10,189 nt of DNA from BOG-1363 sp043775355. Lineage in GTDB: Bacteria; Planctomycetota; UBA11346. The notes beneath the pieces are model-generated. The model ran no database searches. It had not been told where the DNA came from and was given only the letters and a program-made list of their open reading frames with translations. Position 1 is the first letter of the stretch; every line of letters starts with the position of its first letter. The DNA lies in NCBI GenBank assembly GCA_043775355.1, contig JAYVSL010000084.1, forward strand, positions 1-10,189. The letters run 5' to 3'. Both the position numbers and the translations under genes were made by a program. Shown in pieces: positions 1 through 6,852 of this stretch.

Positions 1-716
1 CGACGCAGCGCGCGCGTGCGATCCCGGACCTCGGCATTGGTGCCGACTACGCGCAGCGTCAGATGACCTTTTTCGCTGACCGTAATGCCGACTTGCGGAT
101 GCTGCTCAGTCAGCAAATTTCCGATTAATTCTTGCGCCGCCGATTCACCAATACCCGCAAGCCACACCTCGCCAATGACCGGGCGCACTAAACGCGGAAA
201 CCAGCGTTTAAGCGGACGATCAAGTCGCTCCAACATCGCCATCATTTCATGCGGCACGCCAGGAAGGCACGCCACGTGACAGCTTCCCACGCGGGCCGAT
301 AGACCAGGTGCCGTGCCGCGATCGTTCGACAACAGCTCAGCACCAAGCGGAGCCAATGCCTGACGACGATTAATCTCTGGTATTGGCCGTGATGGAAGAT
401 TCGTGCGATACCACCGACGAATGGTGAGCCACGCCGCAGGGCGTTCTGCCAATGTCACGCCCATGACTGCGGCTAATGCTTGACGCGTACGATCATCGTC
501 GGTTGGCCCCAGGCCACCGGTGATGATGACCAACCCCGCGCCAGCACAGGCCGCACGCAAAGCGATCTCAATGTCCTTCTGCGCATCACCGGCAACCACC
601 GTGCGATCAACATGAAAACCACGATCCGTCAGCCAACAAGCGATGAAGGAACTGTTGGTGTCGATAGTGCGACCGAGCAAAAGCTCGTCGCCGATAGCAA
701 GGATTCTGGCGAGCAT
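1..716 (-). CDS. cinA: CinA family protein, N-terminal part (cut by the window edge)
   Basis: This is the N-terminal 238 residues of a CinA-type protein (competence/damage-inducible protein A; molybdopterin-binding-like domain, often followed by a nicotinamide-mononucleotide amidase domain). The frame stays open to the left edge, so the C-terminal half is outside the window. Family motifs are clear: AIGDELLLG near residues 7-15, a TNSSF segment at 20-24, TGGLGPTDDDRTR at 66-78, a NDRGTAPG segment at 131-138 and LPGVPHEM at 151-158. The ATG at 716 places the first motif where the family usually has it. No good Shine-Dalgarno lies just upstream, and the frame is open further back: a GTG at 878 would add 54 residues of unrecognisable sequence and overlap the preceding gene. 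I prefer 716. It lies 121 bases downstream of the DUF1877-like gene on the same strand. In characterised members the role is pyridine-nucleotide salvage or ADP-ribose hydrolysis; which activity applies here is not visible. Confidence 0.9.
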   Translation of the reverse strand, partial: MLARILAIGDELLLGRTIDTNSSFIACWLTDRGFHVDRTVVAGDAQKDIEIALRAACAGAGLVIITGGLGPTDDDRTRQALAAVMGVTLAERPAAWLTIRRWYRTNLPSRPIPEINRRQALAPLGAELLSNDRGTAPGLSARVGSCHVACLPGVPHEMMAMLERLDRPLKRWFPRLVRPVIGEVWLAGIGESAAQELIGNLLTEQHPQVGITVSEKGHLTLRVVGTNAEVRDRTRALR

Positions 717-837
717 AATGGCATCATTGGCGCTGTTCCCCTGCGCGGAAGACCCTTCACGGATTTGCTGCTGCAACGCGCAGCGATGATGTGCTTGAGT
801 TTTGTGGTCACTCGTCGGTAACCGCTGGTCCCAACGA

Positions 838-1326
838 TCAGCCCCACACCGCGATGGCCACAGCGTGATGACGTTCACTGGCGCGGGCCAATAGATCTAA
901 CCATTCGCTAGCCATCGCGCGAAAATCGTTGAAGTCCTGAATCCAACCATCGCCGCTGTAATCGAGAAAGGCGCGATTGAGATCGTCCAAATAAATCGTC
1001 GCTGCCTGTTGCGCTAAACGTGTGACGCTTTCTGGCGATAAGTAGCAATCCACTGGCTCGCACGCCAATGCCCACGCAGCATCGCGATGCCGCGTACCGT
1101 CGGCAGAGCTCCAGAACAATACGCTAAAAACTTCGGCAAAAGCTGGCGCCCATGAACAGGAGTCTTGCGGTCGCACGGCGCCAAAGGCTTCAAGCAAATC
1201 GCCCTGCGCTTCCACTGAGCAAGCGATTAAATCTTCCGACTCAATGGTCATGCCCTCGTCTTCATCGAAAGAACGAAAGGCCTGCTCCAGCTTAGCAGGC
1301 TGGCCGATATAGACGCTGCACTCCAT
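838..1326 (-). CDS. DUF1877/YfbM-like small protein
   Basis: This encodes a 162-residue soluble, acidic protein with no signal peptide or membrane segment. The C-terminal half resembles the DUF1877 family (E. coli YfbM type). It has a YLSPESVTRLA segment near 95-105 in place of the family's LTPEEV helix, a run of aromatic and acidic residues around 113-140, and a hydrophobic tail ending AVAIAVWG, comparable to the HALTVIVG end of YfbM. The similarity is judged from memory and by eye, so the family call is moderate. The family's function is unknown. The ATG lies five bases after the ugd stop codon, and the AAGG within the last ugd codons can serve as its ribosome-binding site, so the two genes are almost certainly co-transcribed and probably translationally coupled. 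The tight linkage is not explained by anything known about DUF1877; it may be an incidental operon passenger. Confidence 0.7.
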   Translation of the reverse strand: MECSVYIGQPAKLEQAFRSFDEDEGMTIESEDLIACSVEAQGDLLEAFGAVRPQDSCSWAPAFAEVFSVLFWSSADGTRHRDAAWALACEPVDCYLSPESVTRLAQQAATIYLDDLNRAFLDYSGDGWIQDFNDFRAMASEWLDLLARASERHHAVAIAVWG

Positions 1327-1331
1327 GTGCT

Positions 1332-2708
1332 TTAGCCCTTAATGACGTGAGATCGTGCTTGCGTTTGTGTGGTCAGCGCCGGAACTCCAATTGGGTATAC
1401 CGTCAAACCATAGGGCGTCACACGATCTTCTTCGTATTGATTTCGCCCGTCGAAAATGGCTTTTCCTTTTAGTTGCTGACCCAGCCGACGGAAGTCAGGA
1501 CGACGGAACGGACGCCATTCGGTAACCAATAATAAGACATCTGAACCTTCCGTCGCATCATAAGCGTCATCAACATAAGTCAGACGAGGCAACGAACCGA
1601 GTGCCCTCTGCGCCTCATGAGTGGCTTTCGGATCATACGCTCGTACCTGAGCTCCAGCGGCAACCAAGGAGCGAATCAATTCCAAAGACGGGGCATCGCG
1701 CACGTCGTCGGTATTCGGTTTGAATGCCAAGCCCCAGATCGCCACGGTGAGCGATGACAACGAGCGATTATTCAAAACACACCACGCCGTGAGCTTATGC
1801 AACATCACCGCTTTTTGCCGTTGATTCACCGCATCGACGGCCGCCAAGAGGTCCGCTTTATAGCCAGCCACATCAGCGGTATGGACCAACGCGCGAACAT
1901 CTTTGGGGAAGCACGAACCGCCGTACCCAACGCCAGGGTGAAGAAACTGTAAGCCAATACGTTGATCCGCACCAACGCCTAAGCGTACCTGGCGTACGTC
2001 GGCGCCGACACGCTCACAAATATTAGCAATTTCATTAATGAAACTAATTTTGGTCGCCAGCATGGCATTAGCGGCATACTTGGTCATCTCTGCCGAACGA
2101 ATATCCATGGTATAAAAACGCAGACCATTACGAATGAACGGCTGGTACAGGTCGTAAAGCAAGCCACGAGCGCGATCGCTATCGACGCCAACGACCACGC
2201 GATCGGGTTTCATAAAATCGTCGACCGCCGATCCTTCCTTAAGAAATTCGGGGTTACTCGCCACGTCGAAAGAATGTTTTGCACCACGTCGAGTCAGCTC
2301 TTCTTGCACCCAGGTACGAACACGATCCGCAGTGCCTACCGGAACTGTACTTTTATCAACGACTAAACAGTAACCAGACAGATGACGTCCAATATCGCGC
2401 GCAGCGGATTCGACATAACGCAGATCGGCTTCACCATTATCCGACATAGGCGTGCCCACGCAAATGAACGCAAGCTCAGCATCAACCAAGGCGTCTTTCG
2501 CCGTGATGGTAAACGATAACCGATGACCGTGAACATTTTCCAAGACCAAATCTTCAAGTCCGGGTTCATAGATGGGAATCTCGCCCGCACGTAAGCGTTC
2601 AACCTTACGAGCATCCACATCAACGCAGGTGACGATATTACCCATCTCTGCAAAACAGGTACCAGTGACTAGACCGACATAGCCGGTACCGAAAATTGTG
2701 ACGCGCAT
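1332..2708 (-). CDS. ugd: UDP-glucose 6-dehydrogenase
   Basis: This cytoplasmic enzyme oxidises UDP-glucose to UDP-glucuronate with two NAD+, supplying precursors for capsule, exopolysaccharide or lipid-A modification. The 458-residue product has the usual family length and a complete motif set. The N-terminal Rossmann motif GTGYVG is at 7-12. ICVGTP is at 82-87. A KSTVPVGT segment is at 119-126. The central domain has NPEFLKEG at 152-159 and MTKYAANAMLA at 208-218, including the conserved Lys210 and Asn214. The catalytic Cys266 lies in GYGGSCFPKD, with Asp270. The C-terminal UDP-binding half contains LAFKPNTDD. The frame is open 55 codons further upstream, but the ATG at 2708 is chosen because AAGGA lies 6 bases before it and the Rossmann fold begins immediately. 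It heads the unit ugd, DUF1877-like gene, cinA. No glycosyltransferases are visible in the window, so the polymer it serves is unknown. Confidence 0.96.
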   Translation of the reverse strand: MRVTIFGTGYVGLVTGTCFAEMGNIVTCVDVDARKVERLRAGEIPIYEPGLEDLVLENVHGHRLSFTITAKDALVDAELAFICVGTPMSDNGEADLRYVESAARDIGRHLSGYCLVVDKSTVPVGTADRVRTWVQEELTRRGAKHSFDVASNPEFLKEGSAVDDFMKPDRVVVGVDSDRARGLLYDLYQPFIRNGLRFYTMDIRSAEMTKYAANAMLATKISFINEIANICERVGADVRQVRLGVGADQRIGLQFLHPGVGYGGSCFPKDVRALVHTADVAGYKADLLAAVDAVNQRQKAVMLHKLTAWCVLNNRSLSSLTVAIWGLAFKPNTDDVRDAPSLELIRSLVAAGAQVRAYDPKATHEAQRALGSLPRLTYVDDAYDATEGSDVLLLVTEWRPFRRPDFRRLGQQLKGKAIFDGRNQYEEDRVTPYGLTVYPIGVPALTTQTQARSHVIKG

Positions 2709-2945
2709 GCTGATTCCTTGTGAATGGTGACGCGCGGGATGATGTGGCAGTACCCAAGGTGGTTCAAGCTGCGGCCTGCAGCAGTTCTGTCCGGCCTTGC
2801 CCATCCCGTATGGCAGGCTACACCGACACCATCTGACGATGAAGCTGCGTGCTAAGTGCTGCTTTACCGACATAATGCCGAAAAAAGGTCAACTGAACAC
2901 AACGCGCTCCCTATTCGATTGAATATTTACACACGGAGAACAGCC
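2709..2945. other. Divergent intergenic region between ugd and the outer-membrane protein gene
   Basis: This 237-base stretch must hold the promoters of both flanking genes. Ribosome-binding sites are visible at each end: AAGGA (complement of 2715-2719) for ugd, and GGAG at 2935-2938, seven bases before the ATG at 2946. A perfect small inverted repeat, GCTGC-5-GCAGC, lies at 2768-2782. I find no convincing -35/-10 pair on either strand. Both open frames extend into this region (ugd to 2873, the plus-strand gene to 2856), but the added residues look non-coding. Confidence 0.6.
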
Positions 2946-3767
2946 ATGTCACCTATTCGCCCTATCTTTCGTACTCTCCCCGCCGCCGTGCTCTTACTCA
3001 GCGCGAGCGCGTTCACCCAGCTTTCCGCTGCTGACAGTGCGGCGACTGACTATTGGGTGCGCGTGATGCCAGCGGCTTGGTTCGCCAGCTTCAAAGGTGA
3101 AACCGCCTACACCACCAATGGCGCTAACAGCGCAACGCAAGATCTGAGCACCCTGGACTTGGCCAACCAAGAAACCGGCTTTGGCCTCGAAGTCAGCGCC
3201 AAGCTCCCCTTCTTAGTCTGTCTTCATGCCGGTGGCTACATGATGGGGACCGACGGCTCATTCACCTCTGCAGGACTGAGTTACGGCGGACAAACATTCG
3301 TCAACGGAACGGCGATGACCAGTTCGATCGATGTTTCAGATCTCTATGTTGAAGCGGATCTTCGTCCTATCGATCTTGATGTGGCCGGCTTTGCCATTGG
3401 CGTCGGTTATCACAGCATGAATGCGAAAGTCAGTCTCAGTGGTGGCGGCGCTGAAGGTAAGCTTGATGAAGATCTTCAATTCCCTGTGCTTGCCCTGCGC
3501 GGACATGTGAATTTGCCAATTCTTCAATCGCTGGGCGCCGAAGCCAAAATTCATTGGATGGACATCAGTTATTCTGGCACGCGTGTCGCCTATCTTGATG
3601 CCACGGCTCAGATCACCTGGCGTCCATGGGATCACCTGGGCTTCATTGGTGGCTACCGTTATGTCGGAGCCGATATTCGCTTTAAAGAACCTACCGGTAC
3701 CAACGCCAGTGCTGACGTCGACGTCACGCTCAGTGGACCATTCCTCGGACTCATTGCTAAATTTTGA
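2946..3767 (+). CDS. Secreted, probable outer-membrane beta-barrel protein
   Basis: This encodes a 273-residue protein with a Sec signal peptide: basic start with Arg5 and Arg9, hydrophobic core at about 11-23, and a likely signal-peptidase I cut after the LSA segment near residue 28. The mature part has many alternating polar/hydrophobic stretches with Gly and aromatic residues (for example WVRVMPAAWFASF, GFAIGVGYHSM, HLGFIGGYRYVGADIRF). It ends GPFLGLIAKF, and the terminal Phe is typical of Bam-assembled barrels. I cannot assign a named family; an OmpW-like or generic small-barrel fold is possible. The ATG at 2946 is chosen over upstream starts because GGAG sits seven bases before it and the signal peptide starts there. 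Tandem stops TGA TAA end the gene. It is divergent from ugd and convergent with the folate fusion gene, so it is probably monocistronic. A single Cys near residue 91 is the only one, so disulfides are unlikely. Confidence 0.8.
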   Translation: MSPIRPIFRTLPAAVLLLSASAFTQLSAADSAATDYWVRVMPAAWFASFKGETAYTTNGANSATQDLSTLDLANQETGFGLEVSAKLPFLVCLHAGGYMMGTDGSFTSAGLSYGGQTFVNGTAMTSSIDVSDLYVEADLRPIDLDVAGFAIGVGYHSMNAKVSLSGGGAEGKLDEDLQFPVLALRGHVNLPILQSLGAEAKIHWMDISYSGTRVAYLDATAQITWRPWDHLGFIGGYRYVGADIRFKEPTGTNASADVDVTLSGPFLGLIAKF

Positions 3768-3782
3768 TAACGCATGATTTCT

Positions 3783-6611
3783 CTAACGGCGTAGCGCGCG
3801 GATAACGATCTCCGCCTGCGCCGTGCGTTCATCTGGTAGCAACAAACAAACGCCGGAAAGACGACTACGCCAAGCGGCAAGGAAACGCAGCACGCCTTTG
3901 GCGTCTTCATCCGGATCTGCTGACAAGCGTTGTTTCAATCGCTCTGGCACCGACAGCGTCGGTAATTCATTATCAAGTTCTTCCGCCGTAGCAGCATCCG
4001 GCAACACCAAAACCTCAGCAAATAACGGCACTTTGGGCTTGATCGCACCCATCAATGCACGGAACTCTGCTGGCTGATAAATCGGCTGAAGGGTTAGGAA
4101 ATCCGCACCGGCGCGCACATAGGTTTCGTCGATTCCAAGATCGCCCAGCTGACGTGCACGCGCTGCGGACAGACGAATGCCAACCGTAAAGTTGGTCGGC
4201 TCTTCCAGCCGCGTGCCACCTAAATCGCGACCTTGATTAAGGGTCTTCACCGCCCGCAGCAAGGCTGCGGCTTCACAGCCAGCGTTGGTAACGTCAGCGC
4301 GCGTTTCGCTGCTGAACACACCATCATCGATAATCACTATGCGTACGCCGACTAAGTGCGCGGTCAGCAATAATTCTTGGGCCGCAGGCAACGTGGTATC
4401 GGCAGCAATTAATTCGAGCACTGCCGGTTTTTGTGTCGCGTCCTGCAAATGGCGTAGACGCGCAGGCAGACGTGATCCTCGACCCGATCCTGGCCAACCG
4501 GTTAATAATCCAACCGCATCTGCGCCCGCTGCGGCAAGGCGCTGTAAGGCATTGCCACCAGCGGTGGGCGACAAGCGACCAGGAACGAACGCAAAAATCG
4601 GAAACGTTCCTGACAATAACGGTGACCTGATTGATGATGATGATGGCAGCGCTTTTTCGCCTGGCACAAATTGATGATCACGCACCCACAGCGATTCGGA
4701 AAATTCGACTCGCACCGGTAATGGCGCGCCGGCCAAGGCTTTCGCTAACGCAGCAATATGTTCTGGGCCAACCCCACAGCAGCCGCCGACCAACGATGCG
4801 CCTGCGGCAACGTAGGCGCGCGATTGGGTGAGCAAATAATCAGGCCGCAGATGATAATGCGGTACGCCATTGATGCGGGTGGGGAAACCTGCATTTGGCC
4901 GTGCGATAACCGGCAGCGACGACACTTGAGCCAAGCGTGCAACCACCGGCACTAACGCGCGTGGGCCAGCGGAACAATTAATCCCGACGGCAGTGGCACC
5001 GGCAGCGGCGGCGGCACGCGCAAAATCAGCAAGCTCGGCAGGATCATCGCGGTCGATACTGCGACATACCAAAGCCGGTAAACGCGATGCCCGACGAATA
5101 CCACCGAGCGCAGCAACCGCTTCTGCCGTCGATGGCATGGTCTCAATAATAAATCCATCGACGCCAGCGTCAGCAAGCGCCATGGCGACTTCACTAAATG
5201 CTTGCTCGGCTTCCGATGCCGTGAGATCAGCGCCCACCACTGGGCCCAATGGACCAATGCTGCCGAGCACAAACACTCGGTGTTTTGCGCCCTGCGCGGC
5301 TAACCGAGCCAGTCGTACGCCAGCGGCAGCCAGACGTGCGACCAGTTCACGATCGCCTTGTAAACGATAGCGATTAACGCCGAAGGTATTCGCCGTCAGC
5401 GCTTCTGCGCCAGCCGCAACGTAGGCTTGATGCACATCCTGCACCAAATCAGGATGATCAAGATTTGCTCGTGCAATCGCCGCCGACGCCACGCCACGAA
5501 GAATCAGTTCGCTGCCCATCGCGCCGTCGAGCACCATGACGCTCTTCGCCAAACGACGTTCGAGCGCGCTGCGTAATGGCCGACTGCCGGGGGCGCCAAC
5601 CAAGTGACGCGACAATAAATGAGCAATGCGATCGGCAACGTCAGGACTCAAGTCGAGTCCGGGTCCACCAAGCACACGACCCAGCGCTGCGCCATCCACA
5701 GCGGGACGTAAATCGGCGAGACGATCAGCCGCGTTGGCGGTGGCCTCTAGCAAAATGGTCGTGGTCAACGCGCCAACGCCGCCGGGCACGGGTGAGAGCG
5801 CTGCTGCAACGTCGGCCACCTCTGCGGCGACATCGCCAACAATACTACTTTTTCCGTCCGCACCGACGACGCGATTAATGCCAACGTCAATAACGATGGC
5901 GCCCGGACGCACATGATCACGGGTAATCAAACCTGGTTTACCAACCGCGACGACCAGCAGATCAGCCTTCAACGTATGCGCTTTCAAATCGCGCGTATCG
6001 ATGTGGCAAATGGTGACCGTTGCTCCAGCGGCAAGTAATAACTGCGCCACCGGTTTGCCAACGATGGTCGACGCACCAATGACGACGGCTTCCATGCCGC
6101 GTAAATCACGGCCCAAAGCAACCGCGCCGGCTTTCGCCAATTCCACGGCGGCGATCGCCGTACATGGCGCAAGCGCCGGCTTACCGGATAATACCATGCC
6201 AAGATTCGCTGGACTAACGCCCTCCACATCCTTGTCAGGAGAGAGCAACGCCTGCGCCATGAAATCCGACAAACCATCGCCCACCGGGGTCTGCCCCTGA
6301 GCAAAACGACGCAACGGACTTTGCAAAATCACGCCATGAACACCGGCATCGACGTTCAGCTCTTCAATCACTTCGCTGAGATCTTCCTGCGTTGCCTGCG
6401 GATCAACGGTGACTTCTTGGTGACGAATGCCAACGCGCGCGCAAGCCGCCGCTTGGTTTTTCAAATAGACCGACCAGCCCGGATCAACATGCACGGAAAT
6501 AGCGGCTAAACACGGCTGAATCCCACGTGCCTGCAAGGCTGCGACTTGATCCGCCAGCAAGGCACGACGGGCCTCGGCAATAGCTTTACCATCGATCACC
6601 TGTGCGGGCAT
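3783..6611 (-). CDS. FolD / homocysteine S-methyltransferase / MTHFR-like triple-domain fusion protein
   Basis: This is a 942-residue cytoplasmic protein with three one-carbon domains. Residues 1-290 resemble FolD (5,10-methylene-THF dehydrogenase/cyclohydrolase). Seen are LQSPL at 96-100, PDKDVEG at 125-131, APCT at 148-151, the nucleotide-binding GASTIVGKP at 179-187, VAVGKPG at 221-227, IDVGINR at 241-247 and PVPGGVG at 274-280. In the usual YxxxK motif, Tyr49 is present but Gln53 replaces Lys. After a linker, residues 355-630 are a homocysteine S-methyltransferase domain with LDGAMGSEL at 361-369, TANTF at 406-410, GINCSAGP with Cys546, RPNAGFP at 571-577 and GGCCGVGPEH with Cys611 and Cys612; these three Cys are the zinc ligands. 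Residues 660-942 follow the MTHFR barrel of YitJ-type proteins (NFTVGIRLS, AGADFLTLQPIY, NELPTLSVPERL), but key catalytic motifs are missing. The start is supported by GGAGG four bases before the ATG. Two-domain methyltransferase-MTHFR proteins are known; the added FolD is unusual. It is probably monocistronic. Confidence 0.93.
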   Translation of the reverse strand: MPAQVIDGKAIAEARRALLADQVAALQARGIQPCLAAISVHVDPGWSVYLKNQAAACARVGIRHQEVTVDPQATQEDLSEVIEELNVDAGVHGVILQSPLRRFAQGQTPVGDGLSDFMAQALLSPDKDVEGVSPANLGMVLSGKPALAPCTAIAAVELAKAGAVALGRDLRGMEAVVIGASTIVGKPVAQLLLAAGATVTICHIDTRDLKAHTLKADLLVVAVGKPGLITRDHVRPGAIVIDVGINRVVGADGKSSIVGDVAAEVADVAAALSPVPGGVGALTTTILLEATANAADRLADLRPAVDGAALGRVLGGPGLDLSPDVADRIAHLLSRHLVGAPGSRPLRSALERRLAKSVMVLDGAMGSELILRGVASAAIARANLDHPDLVQDVHQAYVAAGAEALTANTFGVNRYRLQGDRELVARLAAAGVRLARLAAQGAKHRVFVLGSIGPLGPVVGADLTASEAEQAFSEVAMALADAGVDGFIIETMPSTAEAVAALGGIRRASRLPALVCRSIDRDDPAELADFARAAAAAGATAVGINCSAGPRALVPVVARLAQVSSLPVIARPNAGFPTRINGVPHYHLRPDYLLTQSRAYVAAGASLVGGCCGVGPEHIAALAKALAGAPLPVRVEFSESLWVRDHQFVPGEKALPSSSSIRSPLLSGTFPIFAFVPGRLSPTAGGNALQRLAAAGADAVGLLTGWPGSGRGSRLPARLRHLQDATQKPAVLELIAADTTLPAAQELLLTAHLVGVRIVIIDDGVFSSETRADVTNAGCEAAALLRAVKTLNQGRDLGGTRLEEPTNFTVGIRLSAARARQLGDLGIDETYVRAGADFLTLQPIYQPAEFRALMGAIKPKVPLFAEVLVLPDAATAEELDNELPTLSVPERLKQRLSADPDEDAKGVLRFLAAWRSRLSGVCLLLPDERTAQAEIVIRALRR

Positions 6612-6613
6612 AG

Positions 6614-6634
6614 AACCTCCACGATGCGGAGGCT
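6614..6634 (-). promoter_or_regulatory. Possible Shine-Dalgarno-sequestering hairpin in the leader of the folate fusion gene
   Basis: In the transcript, AGCCUCC pairs with GGAGGUU across a 7-base loop (GCAUCGU). This gives a 7-bp stem with one G-U pair, and its 3' arm contains the complete GGAGG ribosome-binding site (complement of 6616-6620), four bases before the start codon at 6611. When folded, it would hide the site from the ribosome, suggesting translational control or simple dampening. No known riboswitch (SAM, cobalamin or THF) was recognised upstream, so any trigger is unknown. The pairing is directly visible; the regulatory role is inference. Confidence 0.45.
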
Positions 6635-6770
6635 ATAGTCCGGCATCGGTACGTCATCCGTCCAGGCGCGTCAGGCTGGGTGCGTCGTCAAAATATTAAC
6701 GCCGAGTTATCGACTGATGAGAGGGCTACAGGCTACGGACTACTGGTTTTATACGACGTCGCAGCACGAT

Positions 6771-6800
6771 CCTGTGGTCCTTTGCCTGTGGTCTGTGGTC
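6771..6800 (+). repeat. Three short direct repeats, TGTGGTC
   Basis: CCTGTGGTC occurs at 6771-6779 and 6785-6793, followed directly by a third core TGTGGTC at 6794-6800. On the minus strand they read GACCACA and lie about 160-190 bases upstream of the fusion gene start, and 20-25 bases upstream of the candidate -10. Spacing between cores is 14 and then 7 bases. They could be operator half-sites or slippage products; nothing more can be said from one sequence. Confidence 0.4.
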
Positions 6801-6824
6801 TCTCCATTATTGCTTTGACGCAGC

Positions 6825-6841
6825 ACGAGATTCTCTCTCGT
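6825..6841 (-). terminator. Hairpin just downstream of the CheA-like gene (weak terminator candidate)
   Basis: ACGAGA and TCTCGT form a perfect 6-bp stem around a 5-base loop, beginning 11 bases after the stop codon of the 616-residue gene on the minus strand. There is no T-run after the stem, so it is not a canonical intrinsic terminator. It could still stabilise the mRNA 3' end or act with Rho. Confidence 0.3.
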
Positions 6842-6852
6842 CGCATCCAGAA

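Larger units (their letters stand above)
6612..6852. other. Non-coding region between the CheA-like gene and the folate fusion gene
   Basis: This 241-base stretch separates two minus-strand genes, so it probably contains a promoter for the downstream fusion gene. A TATAAA-like -10 on the minus strand (complement of 6748-6753) is the best candidate seen, but it lacks a good -35 at normal spacing; a lone TTGACG (complement of 6686-6691) has no matching -10. The region also holds the leader hairpin, three TGTGGTC copies and a hairpin just past the CheA-like stop, described separately. The ten-base word CGCAGCACGA occurs twice, at 6760-6769 and 6819-6828. Open frames crossing it do not look like real proteins. 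Confidence 0.5.

Noticed and set aside
480..821. A 113-codon plus-strand frame opposite cinA
   Set aside because: It is antisense to the motif-rich cinA N-terminus and has no protein-like features or ribosome-binding site.
629..847. A 72-codon GTG-started minus-strand frame between the DUF1877-like gene and cinA
   Set aside because: It overlaps the cinA start region out of frame for about 90 bases, has no recognisable motif, and its composition looks like a shadow frame.
2709..2873. A 55-codon N-terminal extension of ugd
   Set aside because: The Rossmann motif starts right after the ATG at 2708, which has AAGGA at good spacing; the extension has no family similarity.
2856..2945. A 30-codon N-terminal extension of the barrel protein
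   Set aside because: It would bury the signal peptide, and the ATG at 2946 has a well-placed GGAG.
3786..3824. Nested inverted repeats (ACGGCG...CGCCGT around GCGGA...TCCGC) at the convergent gene ends, as a two-way terminator
   Set aside because: They lie within the last codons of the fusion gene, have long interrupted loops, and no T-run follows on either strand.
4285..5916. Several plus-strand frames of 60-130 codons opposite the folate fusion gene
   Set aside because: All are antisense to a gene with strong domain motifs, and their Ala/Arg/Ser/Pro-rich composition is typical of shadow frames in GC-rich DNA.
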